Positions 8,450-21,023 of a DNA stretch of 64,000 nucleotides are shown one piece after another. This stretch comes from Stenotrophomonas maltophilia (GTDB taxonomy: Bacteria; Pseudomonadota; Gammaproteobacteria; Xanthomonadales; Xanthomonadaceae). Positions within the stretch are counted from its first letter, which is position 1; each line of letters opens with the position of its first letter. A program made the position numbers and the translations under genes. A model generated the notes under the pieces. That model ran no database searches, had not been told where the DNA came from, and saw nothing but the letters and a program-made list of their open reading frames with translations. The stretch is taken from NCBI RefSeq assembly GCF_002799245.1, contig NZ_NEQV01000001.1, forward strand, positions 1-64,000, in the 5' to 3' direction.

Positions 8450-9481
8450 TCAGGGCTGTGAGGCGTCTTCGATCGGGCCGAGCTCGTGCAGCACGGCGGT
8501 GGCGTAGCAGCCCGGCGGCAGCGCGAACGACAGCTCCAGCACGTCATCGGCCAGCCATTGGTGCTGCAGCAGCGCCGGGCGCAGGCGCAGTGCACGGCGC
8601 TCCTGCTTCAGGCGCGCGTCTTCCAGGCCGGCCCGCAGTGCTTTTGATTCTTCATCATCCAGCGCGGCCAGCTCCAGCTCACGTGCCGCGTCGGCACTGC
8701 GCAGCTCGCCCTCGCCCCACAGCGGTGCACTGGGATGGATGTCGAAACGTGCCAGGCGCTCGGCCAGCACATCGGTGTACGCCTCGGGGCCGAATACACT
8801 GCGGCTGCCATCGAGCATCCACACTTCACCGTCCAGCGGCTGATCCCAGTTGCCCTGCTCCACGCGCGCGGCCAGCACGCGATTGAACAGCGCCGAGCGG
8901 GCGGCTGACAGCAGCAGCGAACGCTGGTCCTTGCGCATGCGGCGGCCACCGAACATCGCCAACGCCGCCGGCACGTTGCCACCATCGCGGCCGAAACGCT
9001 GTTCGCCAAACCAGTTCGGCAGGCCACGCCCGGCAATCTGCTGCAGGCGCTCGCTGATGGCGGCAGCATCGCCGCGCACCTCGCGCAGCACCAGCTTGAA
9101 GCGGTTGCCGGCCAGAGCGCCGCGCTGCAGCTTGCGGTTGTGCCAGGTGGCTTCAAGCACTTCGATCTCGTCGCTGGCCAGCTCGGCCAGATCCGGCGCA
9201 ATCCGCTTGGGCAGGTGCACGCTGAAACGCTGGGTCGTGACCGCATGGCGATCCTTCATGCCAGCGTAGCTCACCGCCATTTCCGGCAGGCCCGCCCACT
9301 TGGCCAGCACCTTGGCCACATGCACGGTATTGGCCCCACGCTTGCGGATGTGCAGCAGCAGATGCTCACCTTCGCCGGTGGCCTCGAACGCCGGCAGTTC
9401 ATCCACCTGGAAATCTTCCGGCGTGGTGCGGATGCGCGCCGTCAACAACGGCGCACCAAACGCCAACGGCAGCGGGATCAT
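8450..9481 (-). CDS. truD: tRNA pseudouridine(13) synthase TruD
   Basis: Converts U13 of tRNA-Glu to pseudouridine. The 343 residues match the family, with the catalytic aspartate in [14 protein letters not shown] near residue 77 and the TruD signature [14 protein letters not shown] near 156. The start ATG overlaps the ispF stop (ATGA), and it ends the ftsB-ispD-ispF-truD operon. Confidence 0.97.
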   Translation of the reverse strand: MIPLPLAFGAPLLTARIRTTPEDFQVDELPAFEATGEGEHLLLHIRKRGANTVHVAKVLAKWAGLPEMAVSYAGMKDRHAVTTQRFSVHLPKRIAPDLAELASDEIEVLEATWHNRKLQRGALAGNRFKLVLREVRGDAAAISERLQQIAGRGLPNWFGEQRFGRDGGNVPAALAMFGGRRMRKDQRSLLLSAARSALFNRVLAARVEQGNWDQPLDGEVWMLDGSRSVFGPEAYTDVLAERLARFDIHPSAPLWGEGELRSADAARELELAALDDEESKALRAGLEDARLKQERRALRLRPALLQHQWLADDVLELSFALPPGCYATAVLHELGPIEDASQP

Positions 9482-9975
9482 GCCGCCACCAGCAGCACAA
9501 CCGCCTGTGCGGCAATGCCTTCACCACGGCCGGTGAAGCCCAGCTTCTCCGAGGTGGTGGCCTTGACGCTGACCGCATCCAGCGGCAGCTGCAGCAGGCC
9601 GCCGATGCGCTCACGCATGGCCAAGGCATGCGGGCCGACCTTCGGACGCTCACAGATTACGGTGATGTCGGTGTTGCCGACGCGCCAGCCACGCTCGCGC
9701 AGCAGGCTGTCGCAGTGGCGCACGAAATCGCTGCTGTCGGCGCCCTTCCAGCGGTCGTCACTCGGCGGGAAATGCTGGCCGATATCGCCCAGCGCCAGTG
9801 CGCCGAGCATCGCATCGCACAGGGCGTGCAGGATCACGTCGCCATCGCTGTGCGCGAGCACGCCACAGCTGTGCGGCACGTTCACCCCGCCGAGCATGAT
9901 GTGATCGCCTTCGCCGAAGGCATGGACGTCGTAGCCCTGGCCGATGCGGACGGGCGGGAACGGTGCGGTGCTCAT
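9478..9975 (-). CDS. ispF: 2-C-methyl-D-erythritol 2,4-cyclodiphosphate synthase
   Basis: MEP-pathway enzyme that forms the cyclodiphosphate from CDP-ME 2-phosphate on the way to isoprenoids. The 165-residue protein begins [20 protein letters not shown], whose DxH binds zinc. [25 protein letters not shown] and the C-terminal [17 protein letters not shown] are the standard signatures. It follows ispD after 34 bp and overlaps truD. Confidence 0.98.
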   Translation of the reverse strand: MSTAPFPPVRIGQGYDVHAFGEGDHIMLGGVNVPHSCGVLAHSDGDVILHALCDAMLGALALGDIGQHFPPSDDRWKGADSSDFVRHCDSLLRERGWRVGNTDITVICERPKVGPHALAMRERIGGLLQLPLDAVSVKATTSEKLGFTGRGEGIAAQAVVLLVAA

Positions 9976-10009
9976 GGATGCAACCCTTGCAACAGGGCCG
10001 CGCGGACGG

Positions 10010-10708
10010 TCAGCCGGCGCGGCGGGAAAGTACGAATTCGAACCGGTCCAGATCGGCCGGGGTGGTGACCTTGAAGTTGTCCTCGCTGCCTTCCACCAGC
10101 AACGGGCGCTGGCCCTGACGCTCCATGGCCATGGCTTCGTCGGTGACTTCAACACCGGCGGAGGCGGCTTCGGACAGCGCGCGGCTGAGCTGGTGGCGGC
10201 GGAACAGCTGTGGTGTCAGTGCGCGCCACAGACGCTCGCGCGGCTCGGTGCCATCGATGCCACCGTCGTCGCCCGCGCGCTTGAGGGTGTCGCGCACCGG
10301 CGCAGCCAGGATCGCCCCGACCGGATCGGCACGACCGACTTCAAGCAGGCGGCCCAGGTCGGCCAGGGACAGGTTGGGCCGCGCGGCATCATGGACCAGC
10401 ACGAATTCATCGGCGCGCACCGAGTCCGGCAGCGCCTGCAGCCCCGCGAGCACCGAGGCGGCACGGGTCGCGCCGCCGATGCAGGTCAGTACCGGCTTGC
10501 CGGTCCATTCATTCCAGCCCGGCCAGTCGGCATCGTCCTGGCCGATCACCACCATTGCGCCGGCCACGGCCGGGTGCGCCAGCAGGGCGTCCAGGGTATG
10601 GGCGAGCAGGATCTGCCCGCCCGCCTGCAGGTACTGCTTGGGCAGCGGCGCGCCGAAGCGGGTGCCACGGCCCGCAGCCGGAACCACCACCCAGATCGCC
10701 GCGCTCAT
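10010..10708 (-). CDS. ispD: 2-C-methyl-D-erythritol 4-phosphate cytidylyltransferase
   Basis: MEP-pathway enzyme joining CTP to methylerythritol phosphate. The 232-residue protein has the nucleotide-binding [10 protein letters not shown] near residue 10 followed by PKQYL, and VLVHDAARP near 103. Its start overlaps the ftsB stop by 4 bp (ATGA), the usual ftsB-ispD coupling in Gammaproteobacteria. Confidence 0.98.
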   Translation of the reverse strand: MSAAIWVVVPAAGRGTRFGAPLPKQYLQAGGQILLAHTLDALLAHPAVAGAMVVIGQDDADWPGWNEWTGKPVLTCIGGATRAASVLAGLQALPDSVRADEFVLVHDAARPNLSLADLGRLLEVGRADPVGAILAAPVRDTLKRAGDDGGIDGTEPRERLWRALTPQLFRRHQLSRALSEAASAGVEVTDEAMAMERQGQRPLLVEGSEDNFKVTTPADLDRFEFVLSRRAG

Positions 10709-11058
10709 GGCACGTCCGCCGGGTGTTCGCCGGCCTGGGCATTGACGCCTGCGGCGGGCTGCGCCGGACGGACCGGCGCATCCTCGACCACGCGGTAGAA
10801 CTTCTCGCCGGGCTTGATCATGCCCAGCTCGCTGCGCGCGCGCTCCTCGATGGCGGACTGGCCTTCCTTGAGGTCCTTCACTTCGGCGGCCAGCGCGTCG
10901 TTGCGCTGCTGCAGACCCTCATTGTCCCGCTCCTGGTTGGCGACCTGGGCTTCGAGCATCATCACTTCACCCGAATTGCCCGGACCGAACCAGAAGCGGT
11001 ACTGCAGCCAGCCCAGCAACAGGGCCAGCACCAGCAGCATCCAGCGCCAGTCGCGCAT
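10705..11058 (-). CDS. ftsB: Cell division protein FtsB
   Basis: Single-pass inner-membrane protein of the FtsQLB divisome subcomplex. The 117 residues show a membrane helix at about 6-22, a leucine/alanine coiled coil at about 33-70 ([23 protein letters not shown]) and the conserved [20 protein letters not shown] proline/alanine-rich tail extends it slightly beyond the E. coli protein (103). It starts 4 bp after eno. Confidence 0.95.
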   Translation of the reverse strand: MRDWRWMLLVLALLLGWLQYRFWFGPGNSGEVMMLEAQVANQERDNEGLQQRNDALAAEVKDLKEGQSAIEERARSELGMIKPGEKFYRVVEDAPVRPAQPAAGVNAQAGEHPADVP

Positions 11059-11062
11059 CGGC

Positions 11063-12451
<1,389 letters not shown>

Positions 12452-12781
12452 TCAGCCCCAGCTGGACCCGATGACCACCAGCAGCAGCGACACCAGCAGC
12501 GTCAGCAGGGCACCGGCAATCGCCGAACAGATGGCCCCGCGCCGGCGTCGCCAGGCCAGCACCATCGCCACCAGGCTGCCGACGAAGGACAGGCCCAGCG
12601 TAGCCAGCGCGGCCAGTATCCAGTACTGCATGGCCTGCATCCCGTGGTTGCCATCACCCGGCGAGCCGAAGCTGGCAGCAAAGGCCAGCACGCCCATCAG
12701 CAGGGAGGCCCAGGCAAGCACGGACAGCCCCAGCGCGATCAAGCCCCAGGGCCAGACACGCGCCGCCGTGATCGTATTCAT
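12452..12781 (-). CDS. Small membrane protein, tandem paralogue B
   Basis: A 109-residue protein with three or four hydrophobic helices, starting [20 protein letters not shown]. Its layout matches the gene before it: WPWGLxALGLxVL, then a PGDG motif, then VLAWRxxRG before a final hydrophobic helix. The start ATG overlaps the upstream stop by one base (TGATG), so the two are translationally coupled. No named family is recognised. Position between kdsA and eno suggests cotranscription with them. Confidence 0.75.
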   Translation of the reverse strand: MNTITAARVWPWGLIALGLSVLAWASLLMGVLAFAASFGSPGDGNHGMQAMQYWILAALATLGLSFVGSLVAMVLAWRRRRGAICSAIAGALLTLLVSLLLVVIGSSWG

Positions 12782-13128
12782 CAAAGCAATCCGTAGAACA
12801 GGGCGCCGAGCCACAGCGAAAGCAGGATGACCGCCAGCGCGGCGGCCACCTTGCCACGGTTCAGGCGCCAGGCCAGCACAGCCGAAGCCACGCAGCCCAC
12901 GGCAGCCAGCAATTCCCCGGCCAGCAGCGCAATGAAGTACGCCCGCAGATTGAGCGCGCTGCCGCCATCACCCGGTGGTCGCACGGACGCAGCAGCGATC
13001 AGCACCAGCCCGCACATGCCCAGGGTGAACAGCACGGCCAGGCCCAGTGCGACCAGGCCCCATGGCCACTGTTTCCAGTGCCGGCGATGGCGCTGGGCTT
13101 CCAGCGCCACCCACGGGTCACGACTCAC
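12781..13128 (-). CDS. Small membrane protein, tandem paralogue A
   Basis: A 115-residue protein with a GTG start that overlaps the kdsA stop (GTGA). An open frame continues upstream inside kdsA but its composition is not protein-like. It has a basic N-terminus ([11 protein letters not shown]) and then the [13 protein letters not shown] helix, PPGDGG loop and VLAWRLNRG motif shared with the next gene. It is presumed an inner-membrane protein of unknown role. Confidence 0.75.
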   Translation of the reverse strand: MSRDPWVALEAQRHRRHWKQWPWGLVALGLAVLFTLGMCGLVLIAAASVRPPGDGGSALNLRAYFIALLAGELLAAVGCVASAVLAWRLNRGKVAAALAVILLSLWLGALFYGLL

Positions 13129-13955
13129 GCGAAGCGCGAGAAGCCGTGCTTCTTGGTCACCGCGTCGAGCTCCATCAGGGTCTCGAGCAGCGCCTCCATC
13201 TGGTCCAGCGGCCACGCATTGGGGCCATCGGACAGGGCCTTGGACGGATCCGGATGGGTCTCGGCGAACAGGCCGGAGATACCCACCGCCACGGCGGCGC
13301 GGGCCAGCACCGGCACGTGTTCGCGCTGGCCACCCGAGCTGGTGCCCTGCCCGCCCGGCAGCTGCACCGAATGGGTGGCATCGAACACCACCGGGCAACC
13401 GGTATCACGCATCACCGCCAGCGAGCGCATGTCACTGACCAGGTTGTTGTAGCCGAAGCTGGCACCGCGCTCGCAGACCATGATCTGCTCGTTGCCGGTG
13501 GCCTTGGCCTTCTCCACCACCGGCTTCATGTCCCACGGCGCCAGGAACTGGCCCTTCTTGATGTTGACCGGCTTGCCGGCCGAGCACACCTTGCGGATGA
13601 AGTCGGTCTGGCGGACCAGGAACGCCGGGGTCTGCAGCACATCCACCACCGAAGCCACTTCGTCCATCGGGGTGTACTCGTGGACGTCGGTCAGCACCGG
13701 CACGCCGATCTGCTTCTTGACCTCGGCCAGGACCTTCAGGCCCTCTTCCATGCCCGGGCCACGGAAGGCGGTGCCCGAGGTGCGGTTGGCCTTGTCGAAG
13801 CTGGACTTGAAGATGAAATTGACGCCGAGCCTGTCGGTGATCTCCTTCAGCTTGCCGGCGGTATCGAGCTGCAGCTGCATCGACTCGATCACGCAGGGGC
13901 CGGCGATCAGGAACAGGGGCTGGTCCAGCCCGACCTCGAATCCACACAGTTTCAT
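13125..13955 (-). CDS. kdsA: 3-deoxy-8-phosphooctulonate synthase (KDO8P synthase)
   Basis: Condenses phosphoenolpyruvate with arabinose 5-phosphate to make KDO 8-phosphate for lipopolysaccharide core. The 276-residue protein starts [20 protein letters not shown]. It contains the conserved [12 protein letters not shown] near residue 52, VLTDVHEY near 92 and [14 protein letters not shown] near 189. It sits 89 bp after pyrG and is coupled to the next gene. CTP from PyrG is also needed to activate KDO, which suits the pairing. Confidence 0.98.
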   Translation of the reverse strand: MKLCGFEVGLDQPLFLIAGPCVIESMQLQLDTAGKLKEITDRLGVNFIFKSSFDKANRTSGTAFRGPGMEEGLKVLAEVKKQIGVPVLTDVHEYTPMDEVASVVDVLQTPAFLVRQTDFIRKVCSAGKPVNIKKGQFLAPWDMKPVVEKAKATGNEQIMVCERGASFGYNNLVSDMRSLAVMRDTGCPVVFDATHSVQLPGGQGTSSGGQREHVPVLARAAVAVGISGLFAETHPDPSKALSDGPNAWPLDQMEALLETLMELDAVTKKHGFSRFA

Positions 13956-14044
13956 GGCGTTTCCTTGTTGTCCGCGGCACCGGCCGGGCCGGTACGCTGG
14001 GGGTTGAAGCGTGCAAGATGGGGGCCGGCGGCCCCCATCACAAG

Positions 14045-16037
<1,993 letters not shown>

Positions 16038-16066
16038 AATAAAACGCCCCGCTGAGCGGGGCGTCG
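16038..16066 (-). terminator. Rho-independent terminator
   Basis: On the minus strand CGCCCCGCT pairs with AGCGGGGCG around a two-base loop and is followed by TTTTATTT. It ends the transcript of the small secreted-protein gene before pyrG. Confidence 0.85.
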
Positions 16067-16109
16067 GGGGGCGAATCCCTTGCGGCAAGGGCTTCAGAGG
16101 GCGGAAGCG

Positions 16110-16343
16110 TTACTTCTTCTTCCGCGCCTCTTCTTCCTCTTCCTGCTGCGGGGCCGGCTGGCCCTGCGCCTTCATTTCGGCATTGGCCTGGGCACGGCGC
16201 TTGGCCTTGGCATCGGCTTCGGCCTGCGCCTTGTCGGCCTGGCTACCCTGCTGCGGGGCCGGCTGGCCGGCGTTCTGCGCCACCACCAGCGGTACTGCAA
16301 CGGCGGCAGCGGCCAGGATCGCAATGGTCAGCAACTTCTTCAT
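16110..16343 (-). CDS. Small secreted charged protein, hypothetical
   Basis: A 77-residue protein with a clear signal peptide (MKKLLTIAILAAAAVAVPLVVAQ) and a mature part made almost only of Ala, Gln, Lys and Glu: a central KAQAEADAKAKRRAQANAEMKAQ segment between two PAPQQ motifs, then EEEEEARKKK. GGAGG lies a few bases upstream of the ATG. It is predicted to be periplasmic and helical or disordered. It is flanked by its own terminator, so it is probably a single-gene unit. No family is recognised. Confidence 0.75.
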   Translation of the reverse strand: MKKLLTIAILAAAAVAVPLVVAQNAGQPAPQQGSQADKAQAEADAKAKRRAQANAEMKAQGQPAPQQEEEEEARKKK

Positions 16344-16515
16344 GAGGTCCTCCTCGCGGTATGGCTTGGACGTTTCGACCCAACGGGGGTCGCCGGCGTT
16401 CAGATTCCAGCGGCTGCCATTTTACCCCCTCTGCGTCGCCGAGACTGAACCGCAGGCGTGCAAATTCCTGTGCCAGACCCCACACTTGCCCGTCGCTCCA
16501 AGCTTTCGAAGACAG

Positions 16516-18405
16516 ATGAACGCCCGCTATAACGCCGCCGATATTGAAGTCCTGTCCGGCCTTGACCCGGTCAAGCGCCGTCCCGGCATGTATACCGACA
16601 CCGCGCGCCCGAACCACCTGGCGCAGGAAGTGATCGACAACTCGGTGGACGAGGCCCTCGCCGGCCACGCCCGCTCGATCGAGATCACCCTGTACAAGGA
16701 CGGCAGCGTGGAGGTCAGCGATGACGGCCGTGGCATGCCGGTGGACATCCATCCGGAAGAGAAGATCCCGGGCGTCGAGCTGATCCTGACCCGCCTGCAT
16801 GCAGGCGGCAAGTTCAACAACAACAACTACACCTTCTCCGGCGGCCTGCACGGCGTCGGCGTCAGCGTGGTCAACGCGCTGTCGACCCTGGTGGAGGTAC
16901 ACATCAAGCGCGAAGGTGCCGAACACCGCATCACCTTCCGCAACGGCGACCGCGCCACTCCGCTGGAAGTGGTCGGCACCGTCGGCAAGAAGAACACCGG
17001 TACCCGCGTGCGCTTCTGGCCGGACCCGAAGTACTTCGATACGCCCAAGTTCGCGGTGCGCGCGCTGAAGCACCTGCTGCGCGCCAAGGCCGTGCTGTGC
17101 CCGGGCCTGACCGTGAAGCTGACCGACGAAGCCACCGGTGAAGTCGATACCTGGTACTACGAAGATGGCCTGCGTGATTACCTGAAGCTGGAACTGGGCG
17201 AGCGTGAATCGTTGCCGGCCGACCTGTTCGTCGGCAACCTGAAGAAGGACACCGAGGTGGTGGACTGGGCCGTGGCCTGGCTGCCGGAAGGCGAGCTGGT
17301 GCAGGAAAGCTACGTCAACCTGATTCCCACCGCCCAGCACGGCACCCACGTCAACGGCCTGCGTACCGGCCTGACCGAGGCGCTGCGTGAATTCTGCGAC
17401 TTCCGCAACCTGCTGCCGCGTGGCGTCAAGCTGGCCCCGGAAGACGTGTGGGACCGCGTCTCGTTCGTGCTGTCGCTGAAGATGACCGACCCGCAGTTCA
17501 GCGGCCAGACCAAGGAACGCCTGTCCTCTCGCCAGGCGGCCGGCTTCGTCGAAGGCGCCGCCCACGATGCCTTCAGCCTGCTGCTGAACCAGAACGTGGA
17601 ACTGGGCGAGAAGATCGCGCAGATCGCCATCGAGCGCGCCAGTGCGCGCCTGAAGACCGAAAAGCTGGTCGTCCGCAAGAAGGTCACCCAGGGCCCGGCC
17701 CTGCCTGGCAAGCTGGCCGACTGCATCAGCCAGGACCTGTCGCGCACCGAACTGTTCCTGGTGGAAGGTGACTCGGCAGGCGGCAGCGCCAAGCAGGCGC
17801 GCGACAAGGACTTCCAGGCGATCCTGCCGCTGCGCGGCAAGATCCTCAACACCTGGGAAGTCTCGTCCAACAGCGTGCTGGCCTCGGAAGAAGTGCACAA
17901 CCTGGCCGTGGCCATCGGCTGCGACCCGGGCAAGGACGACATCACCGGCCTGCGTTACGGCAAGGTGATCATCCTGGCCGACGCCGACTCGGACGGCCTG
18001 CATATCGCCACCCTGTTGACCGCGCTGTTCCTGAAGCATTTCCCGGCGCTGGTCGATGCCGGCCACGTGTTCGTGGCGATGCCGCCGCTGTTCCGCATCG
18101 ACGTGGGCAAGCAGGTGTTCTACGCCCTGGATGAGGAAGAAAAGCGCTCGATGCTGGACAAGATCGAACGCGAGAAGATCAAGGGCGCCATCAACGTGAC
18201 CCGCTTCAAGGGCCTTGGCGAAATGAACCCCCCGCAGCTGCGCGAGTCGACCATCCATCCGGATACGCGCCGCCTGGTGCAGCTGACCGTGGACGATGGC
18301 GAGCAGACCCGCTCGCTGATGGACATGCTGCTGGCCAAGAAGCGCGCCTCCGACCGCAAGGGCTGGCTGGAGTCGAAGGGCGACCTCGCCTCCCTGGAAG
18401 TCTGA
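16516..18405 (+). CDS. parE: DNA topoisomerase IV subunit B (ParE)
   Basis: ATPase subunit of topoisomerase IV, which decatenates daughter chromosomes. The 629-residue length matches E. coli ParE (630) and is well short of GyrB (about 800). The GHKL ATP site is seen in DNSVDEALAGHA near residue 45 and SGGLHGVGVSVVNAL near 114. The TOPRIM domain shows VEGDSAGGSAKQARD near 415 and DADSDGLHIATLL near 492. The start MNARYNAADIEVL at 16516 was chosen over a much longer upstream frame that covers the promoter region. Confidence 0.97.
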   Translation: MNARYNAADIEVLSGLDPVKRRPGMYTDTARPNHLAQEVIDNSVDEALAGHARSIEITLYKDGSVEVSDDGRGMPVDIHPEEKIPGVELILTRLHAGGKFNNNNYTFSGGLHGVGVSVVNALSTLVEVHIKREGAEHRITFRNGDRATPLEVVGTVGKKNTGTRVRFWPDPKYFDTPKFAVRALKHLLRAKAVLCPGLTVKLTDEATGEVDTWYYEDGLRDYLKLELGERESLPADLFVGNLKKDTEVVDWAVAWLPEGELVQESYVNLIPTAQHGTHVNGLRTGLTEALREFCDFRNLLPRGVKLAPEDVWDRVSFVLSLKMTDPQFSGQTKERLSSRQAAGFVEGAAHDAFSLLLNQNVELGEKIAQIAIERASARLKTEKLVVRKKVTQGPALPGKLADCISQDLSRTELFLVEGDSAGGSAKQARDKDFQAILPLRGKILNTWEVSSNSVLASEEVHNLAVAIGCDPGKDDITGLRYGKVIILADADSDGLHIATLLTALFLKHFPALVDAGHVFVAMPPLFRIDVGKQVFYALDEEEKRSMLDKIEREKIKGAINVTRFKGLGEMNPPQLRESTIHPDTRRLVQLTVDDGEQTRSLMDMLLAKKRASDRKGWLESKGDLASLEV

Positions 18406-18421
18406 CTCCCGCAGCCCTCCT

Positions 18422-18490
18422 GTAGAGCCGAGCCCACGCTCGGCTGCATTCCGCGCCGTGCCGGGCAGCCGAGCATCGGCTCGGCTCTAC
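18422..18490. repeat. Inverted pair of SMAG-type REP hairpins
   Basis: GTAGAGCCGAGCCCACGCTCGGCT (18422-18445) faces AGCCGAGCATCGGCTCGGCTCTAC (ending 18490). Each is itself a hairpin, and the two are mutually inverted about an 18-bp centre. This is the dimer form common among REP elements. It lies just after parE. Confidence 0.85.
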
Positions 18491-18558
18491 AGAGATCCCG
18501 CCCCCATCTGCAAACCCGGCGGCGCCATAATGCGCGTCCATCCGCGTGGACCACCGTA

Positions 18559-19137
18559 TTGGCCAGCCACTCGCTGCTGTTCCCCGGCCTGCCGCTGCAC
18601 AGTGCACGGCTGGTCCTGAGCCCGATCCGCCGTGACGACACCGCCGCGTTGTTCACATTGCAGTCCAACCCGGATGTGATGCGCTGGTGGAATCATCCGG
18701 CCTGGACGCGGCAGGCCGAAGCGCGCGAGCAGATCGACGATGATCTCGCCGCCCATGCCATCGGCACCCAGCTGAAGCTGGCCGTGCGCGAATCGCTGGA
18801 CGGCCCGCTGCTGGGCATCTGCGTGGTGTTCGCGGTGGACCGGGATGCAGCGCGCGCCGAGATCGGCTACCTGCTGGCACCTGATCGCCAGGGCCAGGGC
18901 TATATGCACGAAGCCCTGCAACAGGTACTGGCCTACCTGTTCCGCACCCTGCACCTGCATCGTGTGGAAGCCGAGATCGACCCGCGCAATGCACCCTCCG
19001 CGCACGTACTCGAACGCCTGGGATTCCACCGCGAGGGGGTGCTTCGCCAGCGCTGGCGCATCCAGGGGGAACTGGCCGACTCGGCCGTCTACGGCCTGCT
19101 GGCCGATGACGAAGCGGCAGCCACCCTACCCGCTTGA
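18559..19137 (+). CDS. RimJ/RimL-type GNAT N-acetyltransferase
   Basis: A 192-residue GNAT protein that should transfer acetyl from acetyl-CoA to an amine, possibly a protein N-terminus as in RimJ/RimL. Signatures are TARLxLSPIRRDD-like HSARLVLSPIRRDDTAAL at the start, the acetyl-CoA loop APDRQGQGYMHEAL near residue 108 (here LAPDRQGQG) and HRVEAEIDPRNAPSAHVLERLGFHREG. The start assigned is TTG at 18559, the only start codon ahead of the first strand. The true substrate is unknown. Confidence 0.85.
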   Translation: MASHSLLFPGLPLHSARLVLSPIRRDDTAALFTLQSNPDVMRWWNHPAWTRQAEAREQIDDDLAAHAIGTQLKLAVRESLDGPLLGICVVFAVDRDAARAEIGYLLAPDRQGQGYMHEALQQVLAYLFRTLHLHRVEAEIDPRNAPSAHVLERLGFHREGVLRQRWRIQGELADSAVYGLLADDEAAATLPA

Positions 19138-19246
19138 CCCAATCTGGCCAGTAGCGGCCCTGAGGCACGGCCATGCCTTTGGACACATACGGCATGGCCC
19201 GCCACCGGCCTAGCATCGGAACCCCTTCCGCTGCCGATCCGGTGCC

Positions 19247-20743
19247 ATGAAGTCCCTGCTGCACACTGCCGCGCTCTGCGTCGGCCTGCTCATCGCCCCT
19301 GCCAGCGTACTGGCTGCGCCCGACGCCGACGCCAAGCCCGACCCGAAAGACGACAAGACCGAGGCACCTGCGCTGCCCGCGGACGCCTCGGCCCGCCAGA
19401 GCCTGCGCCTGGCCGGCCGCACCCTCGACTACACCGCCACCGTCGGCACCCTGCCGGTACGCGATGCCAAGGGCAAGGTGATCGCCGACGTGGTGTTCAC
19501 CGCCTACACGATGCCGGGCAAGGACCGGCCGGTGACCTTCGCGCTCAATGGCGGCCCCGGGGCATCGTCGGTGTACCTCAACATGGGCGCGATCGGGCCC
19601 AAGGTAGTGACCTTCGGCTCCGAGGGTGACAGCGCATCGGCGCCGGCCACCCTGCACGACAACCCGGGCACCTGGCTGGACTTCACCGATCTGGTGTTCA
19701 TCGATCCGGTCGGCACCGGCTTCAGCCGCGCACGCATCGGCGACGACGAGGCCAAGAAGGCGCTGTACAACCCCAGTGCCGACATCGAATACCTGTCACG
19801 CTCGATCTACGACTGGCTGCTGCGCAACCAGCGCATGGCGTCGCGCAAGTACCTGACCGGCGAGAGCTATGGTGGCTACCGTGGCCCGCGCATCACCCAC
19901 TTCCTGCAGACCCGGCTGGGCGTGGCGATGAACGGCCTGGTGCTGGTCTCGCCCTATCTGAGCCCGACCCTGGAAGACAACGCCGATGTGTCGCCGATGG
20001 CGTGGATGCAGACGCTGCCGTCGATCGCCGCAGCGCACCTGGAGCGCCAGGGCAAGCTGACCGACGCCGCGATGCAGGAGGTGGTGGAATACACCCGTGG
20101 TGACTATGCCACCGCGTTGATGAAGGGCCGCAGCGATCCGCAGGCGACCGAAGCGATGCTGCGCCGGGTGACCGAACTGACCGGGCTGGATCCGCAGTTC
20201 GTGCGCCGTGCCGGTGGTCGCCTGGAAACCCAGGCCTACCTGCGCGAAGTGTTCCGCGACAAGGGCACGCTGGGCAGCCGTTACGACTCCAACGTGACCG
20301 CCTTCGATCCGTTCCCGAATGATCCGGAGCAGCGCGCCAACGATCCGCTGCTGGACAGCATCATCGCGCCAACCACCACGGCGATGGTCGACTTCGTGAC
20401 GCGCGTGGTCGGCTGGAAGGTGGACGCACGCTACCAGGCACTGAACTACGACGTGAACCGCCTGTGGGACCGCAACGGTGAGCTGCGCCAGGGCGCGGTG
20501 ACCCAGCTGCGCCAGGCGGTGGCGATCGATCCGCACCTGCAGGTGCTGATCGTGCACGGCTGGAACGACCTGTCGTGCCCGTTCATGGGTTCGATCCTGA
20601 CCGTGGACCAGATGCCGACGATGGGCAGCAATCCCAACCGGGTGCAGGTGCGCAGCTATCCGGGCGGGCATATGTTCTACAGCCGGGCCGACAGCCAGGC
20701 GGCGTTCCGCAAGGATGTGCAGGCGCTGTTCCAGCGTAACTGA
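19247..20743 (+). CDS. Secreted S10-family serine carboxypeptidase-like protein
   Basis: A 498-residue exported peptidase. It has a signal peptide (cut after about VLAAP, residue 24), the oxyanion motif NGGPGASS at 101-108, the nucleophile serine 207 in GESYGGYRG, an aspartate in IVHGWNDLSCPF and a histidine in YPGGHMFYSR. These match the serine carboxypeptidase (S10) triad. Bacterial members are periplasmic and most have undefined substrates. It is probably monocistronic and followed by repeats and a terminator. Confidence 0.9.
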   Translation: MKSLLHTAALCVGLLIAPASVLAAPDADAKPDPKDDKTEAPALPADASARQSLRLAGRTLDYTATVGTLPVRDAKGKVIADVVFTAYTMPGKDRPVTFALNGGPGASSVYLNMGAIGPKVVTFGSEGDSASAPATLHDNPGTWLDFTDLVFIDPVGTGFSRARIGDDEAKKALYNPSADIEYLSRSIYDWLLRNQRMASRKYLTGESYGGYRGPRITHFLQTRLGVAMNGLVLVSPYLSPTLEDNADVSPMAWMQTLPSIAAAHLERQGKLTDAAMQEVVEYTRGDYATALMKGRSDPQATEAMLRRVTELTGLDPQFVRRAGGRLETQAYLREVFRDKGTLGSRYDSNVTAFDPFPNDPEQRANDPLLDSIIAPTTTAMVDFVTRVVGWKVDARYQALNYDVNRLWDRNGELRQGAVTQLRQAVAIDPHLQVLIVHGWNDLSCPFMGSILTVDQMPTMGSNPNRVQVRSYPGGHMFYSRADSQAAFRKDVQALFQRN

Positions 20744-20850
20744 GAGGGCCGGCCGGGCCTGCGGCCCGGCACCCGCCGGATCAACGGCAACTGCAACGGC
20801 AACGTCAAAAGCAGGGTTTCCGTGGGCTGGCGAGGTTCCTGCTGCTGTTG

Positions 20851-20901
20851 GTGGGTGCCGACCGTTGGTCGGCTGCTTGTGGGTGCCGACCGTTGGTCGG
20901 C
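20851..20901. repeat. Two copies of a 23-bp GTCGGC hairpin repeat
   Basis: GTGGGTGCCGACCGTTGGTCGGC occurs at 20851-20873 and exactly again at 20879-20901. Each contains the palindrome GCCGACC-GTT-GGTCGGC. This is a different REP family from the GAGCCGAGC type. Confidence 0.85.
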
Positions 20902-20930
20902 ACGCTGGATATGAATAATGATCTGCCACA

Positions 20931-20963
20931 AAAAAAGCCCGCCGGAATCCGGCGGGCTTTTTC
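20931..20963. terminator. Bidirectional terminator between convergent genes
   Basis: GCCCGCCGGA and TCCGGCGGGC pair around one base, with A6 on the left and T5 on the right. It serves the S10 peptidase gene (plus) and possibly pit (minus). Confidence 0.85.
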
Positions 20964-20969
20964 TTTTCC

Positions 20970-21010
20970 GGGGTCAGATCCCTTTTCCGCAGGGAAAGGG
21001 ATCTGACCCC
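20970..21010. repeat. Inverted repeat with GGGGTCAGATCC arms
   Basis: Arms 20970-20985 and 20995-21010 are perfect 16-bp inverted copies (GGGGTCAGATCCCTTT) around a 9-base loop. The GGGGTCAGATCC core recurs in degenerate form near 27,685-27,783. It lies next to the terminator and just past the pit stop codon. Confidence 0.85.
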
Positions 21011-21023
21011 AAGGCTGCGGGCG

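Noticed and set aside
16243..18258. Minus-strand 671-codon open frame
   Set aside because: It is the antisense of parE with His/Gln-rich composition and no protein family.
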